Origin: JAQBVV01 sp965249205
GTDB taxonomy: Bacteria > Acidobacteriota > Vicinamibacteria > Vicinamibacterales > UBA2999
Length of the DNA: 64,000 nucleotides
Reading direction: 5' to 3'
Assembly (NCBI GenBank): GCA_965249205.1
Contig: CBDFLL010000006.1
Span: 1,612,001 to 1,676,000, forward strand
Every line of letters starts with the position of its first letter. Within the stretch, counting starts at the first letter, position 1. Positions 26,093-34,167 of the stretch are shown here, one piece after another. The notes below the pieces were generated by a model. It did not search any database, was not told the DNA's origin, and saw only the letters and a program-made list of their open reading frames with translations. The position numbers and the translations under genes are program-made.

Positions 26093-27199
26093 TCATTGGC
26101 CTACGAGACCAGGTAGCTGTTCGCTGCCGTTCTCGTAGATCGCCGTGAGTGTGTCGCCCGTGATCTCGAGGGCGGATCCAACGCCACCCGGAAAGGATCT
26201 CCCTCCGAGCATACCGGTATCGATCTGGATCACGCGGCTCCCGAACCGCGTTTCGATCCGGAGGCTCGAAGACGGGGTGTGACCGACGACGATCGCGCGC
26301 GCTCCAAGTGCGCCCAGAATGTTCGTCACCGCCGGCGCGAATTCCGGATCAGGCTCCCTGGCCAGACCGCGGTACCACAAGGGTCCATCCGGGGACAATA
26401 TCGCCCTGAGCTGCTCGGCCGTCGGGTCCGGCACGGTGACGTCGCGTCGCACGGCGTCATTGATGCCTTCACACCCCAACGCCGCCGTGGCGGCGGTCAT
26501 GCCACCGTGCACGAACACGATGCCGTTGATCTTGATGACCGCGTAGTGTTCGCGCAGCCATTCTCCGTAGTCGCCTGTCGCGGCGAACGCCTGCCGCATT
26601 TCGATGTAACCGAGCGGAACCGCCGCCATGAATCGCTCACGAAACTCCGCCCGGTTGTGCGGTCGATCCTCCTCCCGCGCGAGGCGAGCCACCTCCTCGG
26701 AGACGTTGGTGTACGCACGCTCGCGGAGAGCGGAGGAGTTGAACGTGCGAAAGGCTGCGAATTCCTCGGCGCTGACGTACCGCCAATCGAGAACGAGGCG
26801 CATCAGTTCGTGGTTGCCGAGCAGGACGTAGACACGACCGCCGTCATCAATGGCCTCGCGCTCGAGACGACGGAGCAGATCGAGAATCTTCCGCGAATCC
26901 GATCCCCGATCGAGCACATCGCCCGTTTGCACGAGAATCGCCCGGCCGCCGGCCCAGCGGGCGCGCGCGTCGACGACTTCGGCGGCGCGCAAGGTGTCGA
27001 CGAAACCGTCGTACGCGCCGTGCACGTCGCCGACCGCCACGACACGCTCGGTCGTTCGAATGTCGCAGGCCGGCCAGTCGCTCGACTGTGCCGCGGGAAC
27101 CGTACGAGCGCTGGCCAGCAGAAGGGCCAGCAGGACGGCCCCGAACGTCCAGCAATAGCGGAGAGGAAACGCGGTCCTGACCATGGTGAACACGTCCAT
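26093..27199 (-). CDS. calcineurin-like metallophosphoesterase, exported
   Basis: This protein is about 368 residues. An N-terminal hydrophobic segment (CWTFGAVLLALLLASARTV) is followed by the full PPP-type motif set: VAVGDVHGAYDGF, VQTGDVLDRGSD, YVLLGNHELMR, a His in FVHGGM and VVGHTPSSSL. This resembles Shewanella-like protein phosphatases, so it is probably a periplasmic phosphatase acting on phosphoproteins or small phosphoesters. Start Met at 27199 or 27184; the frame extends further upstream but into the region repeated at 21197, so those starts are unlikely. Confidence 0.85.
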   Translation of the reverse strand: MDVFTMVRTAFPLRYCWTFGAVLLALLLASARTVPAAQSSDWPACDIRTTERVVAVGDVHGAYDGFVDTLRAAEVVDARARWAGGRAILVQTGDVLDRGSDSRKILDLLRRLEREAIDDGGRVYVLLGNHELMRLVLDWRYVSAEEFAAFRTFNSSALRERAYTNVSEEVARLAREEDRPHNRAEFRERFMAAVPLGYIEMRQAFAATGDYGEWLREHYAVIKINGIVFVHGGMTAATAALGCEGINDAVRRDVTVPDPTAEQLRAILSPDGPLWYRGLAREPDPEFAPAVTNILGALGARAIVVGHTPSSSLRIETRFGSRVIQIDTGMLGGRSFPGGVGSALEITGDTLTAIYENGSEQLPGLVGQ

Positions 27200-27309
27200 T
27201 GTGCCACGACTTCTCTCGGCCATCTCTGCCTCTGCGTGACTCAGCCCGACCGCCCAGTTCCCCACATTTGTCGCACTGCCAGCGGGCGCCGCTTCGTTTG
27301 AAAACACCC

Positions 27310-27315
27310 TATACT
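27310..27315 (+). promoter_or_regulatory. promoter TATACT, second copy of the block
   Basis: AACACCCTATACTCGGGCAGG plus GTTCACA is nearly identical to 21260-21287. The leader ATG lies 20 nt downstream. Confidence 0.55.
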
Positions 27316-27335
27316 CGGGCAGGGTTCACATACAA

Positions 27336-27458
27336 ATGCTTCTCGCTCCCGATACCAGCCTCGGCCCGTACGCGATCGCTGCCCAGATTGGCGAATGCGG
27401 AATCGACGCAGAGGCACGTACCAAGACGTCACCGCAACACTCATGTCTGTATGAGTAA
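27336..27458 (+). other. 40-codon kinase-derived leader peptide overlapping the next start
   Basis: The leader begins MLLAPDTSLGPYAIAAQIGE, matching kinase residues 1-20, then CGIDAEARTKTSPQHSCLYE and TAA. It overlaps the first 8 nt of the FHA gene (ATG 27451). Its 3' 40 nt and the following start region resemble the leader at 29328. Confidence 0.72.
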
Positions 27459-28269
27459 TCCGATACCGCGGCTTGTCATCACCGACGCGCAAGGCCGGCG
27501 GCAGGTTGCCCTGGACAAGCCGGTCACCATGGTCGGCCGCCGCACCGAGAGCGACGTGCGGATCGTCGGGCTCGGCGTGTCGAGGCACCATGCGGAGATC
27601 ACCGTCGAGGCGGGGGTTTGCCGCCTATCTGATTGCGAATCCAAGCTCGGCACGTTCGTCAACGGGGTGAGGGCGACCGAACACGTGCTGGCGCATGGCG
27701 ACCTGATCCGACTGGGCGAGTTGCACGACACCAGGATTGAGTTCCTCATCGGCGACGAGGAACTGTCGCGCAGCGACACGGGCGCGTCGGCCGTCACCGA
27801 GCTGCGCCACGTGGCGGGACTCCTCGAGGGGTTGCGGGCGCTCGGCTCCGGACGTGTGGTCGATGACGTGCTGGCGATGGTGCTCGACTCGGCAATCGAG
27901 GTGACGGGTGCCGAACGCGGCTTCATCATGCTCGTCAACGAGGAGGGTCAGCTCGATTTCAGGCTGGGCCGCGCCCTGGGGCGGGTGACCCTGTCGGGAC
28001 AAACGTTCGAGACCAGCCGGAAGATCCCCGAAGACGTCTTCGCGACCGGCAAGCAGCGCATTGTCGAGGACCTGATGGAGGGTGCTGACGCGGGCCAGCA
28101 CATGGGCACCATCGAGCTCGGCATCCGCCACGTCCTCTGCACGCCGCTGCGTCTGGTCCACTATGTGGAGAAGGCGGAGGAGGGGGGCGAGGAGGAAAGA
28201 ATCGGCGTGCTCTATCTCGACAGCCGCGAGCGTGGCAAACTGCGCTCGCAGGTGGCGCGCACACAGTGA
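27451..28269 (+). CDS. FHA-GAF signalling protein
   Basis: This 272-residue cytoplasmic protein has an FHA domain at residues 10-100 (VTMVGRRTESDVRIVGLGVSRHHAEI, LGTFVNGVRATEHVLAHGDLIRLG), which binds phosphothreonine peptides. A GAF domain at 120-265 follows (VLDSAIEVTGAERGFIMLVN, GIRHVLCTPLRL, GVLYLDSRERGK). FHA proteins commonly read out Ser/Thr kinase activity, which fits the kinase cluster. ATG 27451 is chosen because it begins the conserved MSNPIPRLVIT and overlaps the leader stop. The end is abrupt and abuts a shortened STAS gene. Confidence 0.88.
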   Translation: MSNPIPRLVITDAQGRRQVALDKPVTMVGRRTESDVRIVGLGVSRHHAEITVEAGVCRLSDCESKLGTFVNGVRATEHVLAHGDLIRLGELHDTRIEFLIGDEELSRSDTGASAVTELRHVAGLLEGLRALGSGRVVDDVLAMVLDSAIEVTGAERGFIMLVNEEGQLDFRLGRALGRVTLSGQTFETSRKIPEDVFATGKQRIVEDLMEGADAGQHMGTIELGIRHVLCTPLRLVHYVEKAEEGGEEERIGVLYLDSRERGKLRSQVARTQ

Positions 28270-28565
28270 CTGGTGATATCACGCTCAACAAGGGCGGCGA
28301 CGCCATGCTGAAGGATAAAGTCCAGAGCCTGCTCCAGCAGGACCGCAGGCAGATCCTCATCGATCTGGCCAGTGTGTCCTACGTCGACAGCGCCGGCCTC
28401 GGAGAACTCGTGCAAGCGTATGCCACCACCAAGAACCGCGGCGGCGCGCTCAAGCTGGTCAACGTCACCAAGAGGCTGAAAGATCTGCTCGTGGTCACGA
28501 AGCTGCTCACCGTGTTCGACACGTTCGACGACGAAGCCAGCGCATTGGCGAGCTTCACGGCATAG
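28266..28565 (+). CDS. STAS-domain protein (anti-sigma-factor antagonist type), short N-terminus
   Basis: This 99-residue protein has the STAS core GGDAMLKDKVQSLLQQ, LIDLASVSYVDSAGLGELV with the phosphorylatable Ser of the DSAG loop, and GGALKLVNVTKRLKDLL. The family usually begins with an extra strand before GDITL that is absent here. The GTG start overlaps the stop of the FHA-GAF gene. It probably works in a partner-switch or scaffold role; the missing first strand suggests that FHA-GAF and STAS were brought together by a deletion. Confidence 0.82.
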   Translation: MTGDITLNKGGDAMLKDKVQSLLQQDRRQILIDLASVSYVDSAGLGELVQAYATTKNRGGALKLVNVTKRLKDLLVVTKLLTVFDTFDDEASALASFTA

Positions 28566-28630
28566 GTCAAGCCGTTTACTCGGACAGGACCTGTGGGCCG
28601 GTTCGAGTCGCTGGCGATACCTACTGTTTT

Positions 28631-28969
28631 TCAGACCACAGTGCGCGGCCGCCCACCAAGCCGGCCGTTTGCGCGGGAACTCGCGGCTTTCCGCCGGCTC
28701 GTCCGGCCACCGACCAGGGCCGCCGGGCCGACAATTCGAATCTCAGCCGAGGCCGGCCTCGATGCCGAGATACGTACTGTGGCAACCCTCACGTCAGCCG
28801 CGGTCGTCGCCTCTGGGTGCAGCTTGAGGTAGGCGGCCAGCGTCCGGCGGATGGCCGAGAGCGCGCGGGCTTTCGTGGCTCCCTGCGCGTAAACAGGCAC
28901 ACCAGGCACGTACGCACTGATCGAACCGGAGTCCTCCGGTTCAATCACGATCGGAAAACGTATTGACAT
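28631..28969 (-). CDS. HicB-like antitoxin
   Basis: This 112-residue protein starts with the HicB partial RNase-H-like fold (FPIVIEPEDSGSISAYVPGVPVYAQGATKARALSAIRRTLAAYL). The C-terminus is Arg/Ser-rich, without a clear helix-turn-helix. Its start directly abuts the stop of hicA (TAG then ATG), giving a two-gene minus-strand operon in the toxin-first order typical of hicAB. Confidence 0.85.
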   Translation of the reverse strand: MSIRFPIVIEPEDSGSISAYVPGVPVYAQGATKARALSAIRRTLAAYLKLHPEATTAADVRVATVRISASRPASAEIRIVGPAALVGGRTSRRKAASSRANGRLGGRPRTVV

Positions 28970-29164
28970 CTACTCGACTCCAGCGTCACGAAGAATGCGA
29001 TTCCCAAGCCGGCCAGCGTCGTTTCCATGCATTGTCACCCAGACTTCCTTGCGTGTCGTTGGATGGACAAAGAGCCGATGAGCACCTTTGCCAGTTCGTT
29101 CTTCAACGAACCCAGCTTTCTTGAGTTTTCGAACAACTTCCTTCCAGGTCACCGCAGGAGGCAT
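28970..29164 (-). CDS. hicA: HicA-like mRNA interferase toxin
   Basis: This 64-residue protein is VTWKEVVRKLKKAGFVEERTGKGAHRLFVH followed by VWVTMHGNDAGRLGNRIL, a double-stranded-RNA-binding-like HicA fold. The catalytic His lies in GAHRLF. Length and operon order are normal. It starts after GGAGG at the strand's 5' end with a palindromic operator just upstream. Confidence 0.88.
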   Translation of the reverse strand: MPPAVTWKEVVRKLKKAGFVEERTGKGAHRLFVHPTTRKEVWVTMHGNDAGRLGNRILRDAGVE

Positions 29165-29166
29165 AT

Positions 29167-29184
29167 TAACCTATCACTAGGTTA
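29167..29184. promoter_or_regulatory. palindromic operator of hicAB
   Basis: TAACCTA-TCAC-TAGGTTA is a perfect 7-bp inverted repeat starting 2 nt upstream of the hicA ATG, between the gene and a minus-strand TATAAC box. HicB-type antitoxins repress their operon through such sites; binding is inferred. Confidence 0.65.
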
Positions 29185-29206
29185 TATGAAAGGCGTTCGG
29201 TCCTGA

Positions 29207-29300
29207 CTACGGGAGGGAACTACCTCGTCGAGGCCTACGACGTCGCCCCGGACGGTCGGCGCTCCTTACGGCTCAAGGTCGACAGCGGTTCCGACGCGCC
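29207..29300 (+). pseudogene. remnant of a kinase propeller C-terminus
   Basis: The frame reads TGGNYLVEAYDVAPDGRR and then SLRLKVDSGSDAPDR. This lines up with the end of kinase 3 (THFLRNYDVARDGRFLMV, DASPADR). It lacks the final QNWFEEL and leads straight into the next TATAAT box, so a kinase gene once stood here as well. Confidence 0.5.
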
Positions 29301-29310
29301 AGACCGGCCC

Positions 29311-29316
29311 TATAAT
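29311..29316 (+). promoter_or_regulatory. -10 box TATAAT of the kinase type
   Basis: TATAATCCACGCAAG is identical over 15 nt to the box in front of kinase 2. The TTG of the leader is 11 nt downstream. Confidence 0.6.
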
Positions 29317-29327
29317 CCACGCAAGCT

Positions 29328-29432
29328 TTGGCCCTCACCTCCGGCACTCGCCTCGGCCCGTATGAGATCGCCGCCCAGACGAGACGCAGGGGGGAGGCAC
29401 CGAAACGTGCCACATCACCCAGGTCTGTATGA
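29328..29432 (+). other. 34-codon kinase-derived leader peptide overlapping the next start
   Basis: TTG-initiated LALTSGTRLGPYEIAAQ is kinase residues 1-17, then TRRRGEAPKRATSPRSV and TGA. The stop overlaps the amidase ATG (ATGA, 29429-29432), indicating translational coupling. Confidence 0.75.
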
Positions 29433-31102
29433 ATAACCCGATACCGCGACCTGTCGTCACCCACGCGCCAGGTCGCGTGATGATCTGGCTCTTGCTCGCC
29501 GGGCTGCCGGGGTGCGCAACACCAGGCGAGGTTGACGGGCGCCGGCCCACGTTTCAGCTTCTCGAAGCTGGGATCGGGGAGATCCAGGCGGCGTACGAGG
29601 CCGGTACGTTGACGTCGGTGGAACTGGTGCAGGCCTATCTCGACCGAATCGCGGCCTACGATCGCAGCGGCCCCGCGATCACCTCCATCATCTCGATACA
29701 CCCTGAGGCGTTGAGCCAGGCCGCCACGCTCGACGACGAGCGGCGACAGAACGGCAGCCGCGGCCCCCTCCATGGCATCCCGGTTCTGCTGAAAGACAAC
29801 ATCAATACCGTTGATCTGCCAACGACCAATGGTTCCGCCGTGTTGCGTGGCATCGTTCCGCCAGATGATGCGGTACTGACCCGGGAGCTTCGCCAGGCAG
29901 GCGCCATCATTCTGGGAAAAGCGTCAATGGGTGAGTTTGCGGCCGGGAGCTATAACTCGGTCGTTGGACAGACGATCAATCCCTACAACGCGACACGCGA
30001 CACCGGGGGGTCGAGCAGTGGATCGGCAGCAGCCATTGCGGCGAACTTCGCCGTTCTGGCCGTGGGCACCGACACGAGCACGTCGGTGCGTGGCCCGGCG
30101 GCCTACAACGGGATCGTCGGCTTGCGTCCCACGACGGGACTGGTGAGTCGCAGCGGCATTGCTCCCAAGAACCTCGAGTTCGACAGCGCCGGACCGATGG
30201 CGCGCCGCGTGACCGATGTGGCCCACATGCTGGGTGTGATGGCCGTGGCCGATCCGGACGATCCGATGAGCGCGCCGACCTGGTCCGAGGTGTCGACCCG
30301 CTATGAGGTCGTCGATGGGCACATCGACTACACGACGTTCCTGGATGCGGCCGCGCTGAGTGGCGCGCGGGTTGGAGTCGTGAGGGATCTCTTCGGCGGC
30401 GACCCTGAGATCGATGCGATGGCCACCGTGGCGCTCGAACAGCTCAGGGCATTGGGCGCCACGCTCGTTGATGTCCGCCTGGACGAAGCGTTCAAGGCTC
30501 GCTATCTGGGGGATGGGCAGCTCGAGATTCGACGCCTTGGCGACTACCGCTTCCGCGAGGACTGGGAGGCGTATCTAGCCACGCTGCCTGATGCGCCCCA
30601 AACGGTGGCGGAATTCGTGGAGACGTATCGAACCGTCGTCAACGAGTCCGCGCTGCCTGCCCGCGAGAACACGATGAATCTGCTGACGACCTCTTTGACG
30701 ACCTCCACCAGCGACCCGGCCTACCGGCGTCTGGTCGACGAGATCCTGCCCCAGGCGACGGCCGACAAGCTGGCGCTCTTCGAACGGGCCGACGTCGACG
30801 TGCTGGTGTTTCCCTACCTGACGGCCTTCGCCAGCGTGATCAGCAATCCCGTCTACGAACTGGAGGACCCCAGCTACGTGGCATCCGACGTACCCGTGCC
30901 CGCCACCCTGGCCGGCTACAGCTCCGTCGGATTCCCGTGCATCGTGGTTCCGATGGGAATCGGGACCCAGGGCCTGCCAATGGCTCTGGCGTTCTTCGGG
31001 AAACCCTACGATGAGGGGCCCCTCCTCGGGTACGCCTATGCCTACGAACAGGCCAGCGGGAAGCAGGTGCCGCCACCGTTGCTGCCGCCGCTAGAAGAGT
31101 GA
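29429..31102 (+). CDS. amidase-signature family protein, lipoprotein-like
   Basis: This 557-residue protein has the amidase-signature Ser-Ser-Lys triad: Lys in PVLLKDNINT, the cis-Ser of DTSTSVRGPA and the nucleophile in GGSSSGSAAAIAAN. The N-terminus has a short hydrophobic stretch with a lipobox-like end (VMIWLLLAGLPGCATPG), so it may be a surface-anchored hydrolase of amides. The first ten residues, MNNPIPRPVVT, precede the signal and resemble the starts of the genes at 21369 and 27451, so they probably came with the upstream leader. A hairpin (29445-29453 with 29469-29477) lies just behind the start. Confidence 0.9.
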   Translation: MNNPIPRPVVTHAPGRVMIWLLLAGLPGCATPGEVDGRRPTFQLLEAGIGEIQAAYEAGTLTSVELVQAYLDRIAAYDRSGPAITSIISIHPEALSQAATLDDERRQNGSRGPLHGIPVLLKDNINTVDLPTTNGSAVLRGIVPPDDAVLTRELRQAGAIILGKASMGEFAAGSYNSVVGQTINPYNATRDTGGSSSGSAAAIAANFAVLAVGTDTSTSVRGPAAYNGIVGLRPTTGLVSRSGIAPKNLEFDSAGPMARRVTDVAHMLGVMAVADPDDPMSAPTWSEVSTRYEVVDGHIDYTTFLDAAALSGARVGVVRDLFGGDPEIDAMATVALEQLRALGATLVDVRLDEAFKARYLGDGQLEIRRLGDYRFREDWEAYLATLPDAPQTVAEFVETYRTVVNESALPARENTMNLLTTSLTTSTSDPAYRRLVDEILPQATADKLALFERADVDVLVFPYLTAFASVISNPVYELEDPSYVASDVPVPATLAGYSSVGFPCIVVPMGIGTQGLPMALAFFGKPYDEGPLLGYAYAYEQASGKQVPPPLLPPLEE

Positions 31103-31123
31103 CTGATCGCTGGGCGTTGGGTC

Positions 31124-32962
31124 CTACTCGGGTGCAGCGACCGCGGGTAGCCACGCAGGCGTGCCGTCCTCATAGTGGTTGTCGGTGAGCGGCCTCTGGT
31201 TCGCGCCATCCGCGTCCATGATGAACAGTTCGGCGTACGGCTGCGGCTGATTGATAACGAGCGGCGACTCGTCCTTGTAGCCAAAGCGCGAACTGCTCCA
31301 CAAGATCTGGTTGCCGTCCGGCGACCAGAAGGAATGCGCATCGTTTCCCTCCGAGTCGGTAAGCCGCTTCAAACCGGTACCGTCGGGTCCGATGGTGTAG
31401 ATGTCGAACTCGTCGTAGGGAAAGCGCGCATCAGGGGCATAGCGGGTGAACGTGATCGCGTCTCCCGCGGGCGACCAGTGTGGCAGCGTATCGTATTCCG
31501 TGGTCAGGACGCGGGACGTGCCGGTGGCGACATCGACGATGCGCAGACCCTCGCCGCGCTCGTTGTCGGTCCAGAATCGATACACGATCATGGTGCCGTC
31601 GGGAGACCAGCTCGGGAACCCGGCATTACCCGTTCCGCTAGTCACAGCACGCGCGTCGGTTCCGTCAGGCCTGACGATCGTGATCTGGGCGGGCTTGCTG
31701 GTGCGCTGCTCGAAAAAACTACCCGCTCCGAACGTGAGCCAGCGCCCGTCGCGTGACCATTCCAGTCCCATCAACGTCACCTCGTCGCTGTACACCCGTC
31801 GCGGGTTGGTGCCGTCGGCATCCCACATCACCAGGGCCATACGGTCGCTGCTCGGCGATCGCTCGCTCACGACGAGCGTGCGGCCGTCGGGCGACGCGGC
31901 CGGCCAGCCGCTGGCGTGAACGAGTTCGAAACCCGGATCGTCCACGGTGCCTAGCAGCTTCGTACCCGGTGTATTGGCGTAATGGTGCATCGTGACGTTC
32001 TGGCCGGCGTGGTACACGACCTGTGTGCCGTCTTGGGACCATGCGGGATTCGCGAGGTCTTCGGGGGAGCCCGTTTCGCCGGTGGTGAACATGAGGGTCG
32101 CGCTTGTCCTGGACCTGGTCACATAAGCGATGCGGTCCGGCGCAACGAACTGCGGCGACACCTTGAGCCCGGGACCCGAGGCGTGCACTATGCGCGCACC
32201 CGAGGCCACGTTAACCGAGACGATGCTCGATGTCCCTTCCCCGAAGTGCGCCCGAAAAGTGTCCCGCACCGGCATCTCATAGAACACGACCTGGCTGCCA
32301 TCCGAGGACCATCTTGGCGATCCTGCCATCATCGCCGGATCCGTCGTGAGTTTGCGAAGTCCCGTGCCGTCGGCCTCAATTACGTAGACGCTCGCCGCCT
32401 GCACGTGTTCCCACCTGCCAGCGGGGGCCGGGTAGGCCTGGTGCGGAAGTCCGGTACCCCGGTCGGAGCTGAAGGCAATCGTTTGACCGTCGGGAGACCA
32501 GCTCGGGCGGAAATCCCCGCCCGGGGAGTTCGTAAGGTTCCGAACCGTACGACTCTCCAGGTCCTTGATGTAGATATCCGTCGAGCCATCGCCCCGGCTC
32601 GAGACAAAGGCCACGGAGCGACCATCGGGGGACAGTGCGGCCTGATCGTCGAAAGCTGGCGAATCGGTGATCCGCTCCACCGCGGTCCCGTCCACCCGCG
32701 CCCGGAAAATATCCGCCGACCCGCTGCGGTCCGACGTAAACACGACCCATTGGCCATCGAACGAGAACGACGCGTTGTAGTCGATTTCCGTGCCTGGCAC
32801 GAGCTTGTGCGGGTTGCTCCCGTCGGCGTCAGCGACGAACAGCTCGGAACGTAGCGGCATGTACTGGTCGACGTAGACGCGATCCTGCGCGCGTAGAGTC
32901 GCCCCGGAACTCGCGACAACAGTGATGGACAGCATGAATGCGACCGGTATACGGGCTCTCAT
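31124..32962 (-). CDS. secreted PD40/TolB-like propeller protein
   Basis: This 612-residue protein has a signal peptide (FMLSITVVASSGATLRAQ) followed only by WD40-like PD40 repeats: DADGSNPHKLV, SFDGQWVVFTSDRSGSADIF, SPDGRSVAFVSSRG and about ten more. It resembles TolB/DPP-type propellers without a peptidase domain. It is likely a periplasmic binding or scaffold protein. It is convergent with the amidase (21-nt gap) and divergent from the chimeric amidohydrolase. Confidence 0.85.
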   Translation of the reverse strand: MRARIPVAFMLSITVVASSGATLRAQDRVYVDQYMPLRSELFVADADGSNPHKLVPGTEIDYNASFSFDGQWVVFTSDRSGSADIFRARVDGTAVERITDSPAFDDQAALSPDGRSVAFVSSRGDGSTDIYIKDLESRTVRNLTNSPGGDFRPSWSPDGQTIAFSSDRGTGLPHQAYPAPAGRWEHVQAASVYVIEADGTGLRKLTTDPAMMAGSPRWSSDGSQVVFYEMPVRDTFRAHFGEGTSSIVSVNVASGARIVHASGPGLKVSPQFVAPDRIAYVTRSRTSATLMFTTGETGSPEDLANPAWSQDGTQVVYHAGQNVTMHHYANTPGTKLLGTVDDPGFELVHASGWPAASPDGRTLVVSERSPSSDRMALVMWDADGTNPRRVYSDEVTLMGLEWSRDGRWLTFGAGSFFEQRTSKPAQITIVRPDGTDARAVTSGTGNAGFPSWSPDGTMIVYRFWTDNERGEGLRIVDVATGTSRVLTTEYDTLPHWSPAGDAITFTRYAPDARFPYDEFDIYTIGPDGTGLKRLTDSEGNDAHSFWSPDGNQILWSSSRFGYKDESPLVINQPQPYAELFIMDADGANQRPLTDNHYEDGTPAWLPAVAAPE

Positions 32963-33101
32963 TTCTGTTCTCCTTGCTGTTGGATCGAATCCGGTTGCCG
33001 TGGGGTCAATCCAGCTGGAGTCTATCCCTGTCGTATCACGGCCACAAGCCGAACACCGCTGTATCGAGGCCTCGATCCCCTCCGCGAGACGTTCTCGCCC
33101 G

Positions 33102-33107
33102 TATAAT
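33102..33107 (+). promoter_or_regulatory. -10 box TATAAT of the kinase type
   Basis: TATAATCACGCCACACTTG: the TTG start at 33118 is 10 nt from the box. It is a divergent version of the kinase promoter, in the 155-bp gap shared with the minus-strand PD40 gene. Confidence 0.55.
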
Positions 33108-33117
33108 CACGCCACAC

Positions 33118-34167
33118 TTGGTCCTTCCCCCCGGCGCCCGCCTCGGCACCCATGAGGTCGCTGGCCGGACCGGCGTGGGCGGAATTCTCTGGCTGCTCCT
33201 CTGTGGGGTCGTCGCCTGCTCGCCGGGCGCCGAAATCCCGGACGCATCCGAAGATGTGACGTGGTTCGAAGGCGCCCGATTGATCGTGGGGGACGGCAGC
33301 GCACTCATCGAGAACTCCGCTTTCCTCGTCGAAGGGGAGACCTTTACGTGGGTTGGGCGACAGGGTGAGGCGGAGCCACCGGGCGGGGCAGAGCAGGTGG
33401 ATCTCTCCGGCCAGACCGTGATCCCGGCGCTCATCGACGCGCACCAGCACATCGGGCTCCCGAACGTGAAGGCGGGGACGAACCGGACCGAGAACTACAC
33501 GCGCGACAACCTCGTGGAGCATCTCGAACGGATCGCGTATCACGGCGGGGCCGCCACGATGAGCCTCGGCCTCGAGTTCGACGAGCCACTTGCGTTCCAG
33601 CTGCGGGACGACGTGATCGCGAACGCGGCGCTCTTCCTCACGTCGGGTCGCGGAATCGCGGCCACCCCCGACGCCGGGCCGCAATCCGAACACCTCCTTG
33701 GGATTCCGCGTGGCGCGATCGACGAGGAAGAGGGAAGGGAGCTACGCGCTTACGAAATCCGCGCCAGGCGCACGCTATCGTCGTTCGGGCGGTGTCAGTC
33801 CGGCCTCCACGAGCATCGAGTCCCACTCGGGCGATGCGAGGAAGTGGAGAAGGGCGAGACCCGCGTCCGGCTGCTGGGCTGCGGTCGTGATCGCGCCGGC
33901 AAAGGTCGTTTCGAGCTGGAGTTCGGCCGGAATGGCTCCAACGAACGTCACGCCGGGGACGTGTATCAACTCGCTCACTTGCTGAAAGCCGATCGCCACC
34001 TCACCTCGCGCGACAACTGCGGCCACGGGTTCACCCGATGGCGGCCCACGCACACTCCGGCTCTTGCCCGCCACCTGGTCTTCGATGCCAAGCTGCGCGA
34101 ACAGGACCGTCGAGAGGTACGTGCCGCTGGCGCTGTCGGAGTGGCCTATGGACTCGGCCGCAAGTAG
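33118..34167 (+). pseudogene. kinase leader fused in frame to a truncated amidohydrolase
   Basis: TTG start. Residues 1-22 (LVLPPGARLGTHEVAGRTGV) derive from the kinase leader. They run directly into a lipoprotein-like signal (GGILWLLLCGVVACSPG) and an imidazolonepropionase-type amidohydrolase: VTWFEGARLIVGDGS, LSGQTVIPALIDAHQHIG with a metal-binding HxH-like motif, and EHLERIAYHGGAATMSLG. After about 220 residues (near 33770) the sequence becomes the antisense of the convergent substrate-binding gene, and the frame only stops at 34167. The second half of the TIM barrel with the remaining metal ligands is missing, so enzymatic activity is unlikely. Confidence 0.7.

Noticed and set aside
33118..34167. 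Reading the whole frame as one functional amidohydrolase
   Set aside because: After about 33770 it is only the antisense of the substrate-binding protein gene; the metal-binding second half is absent.
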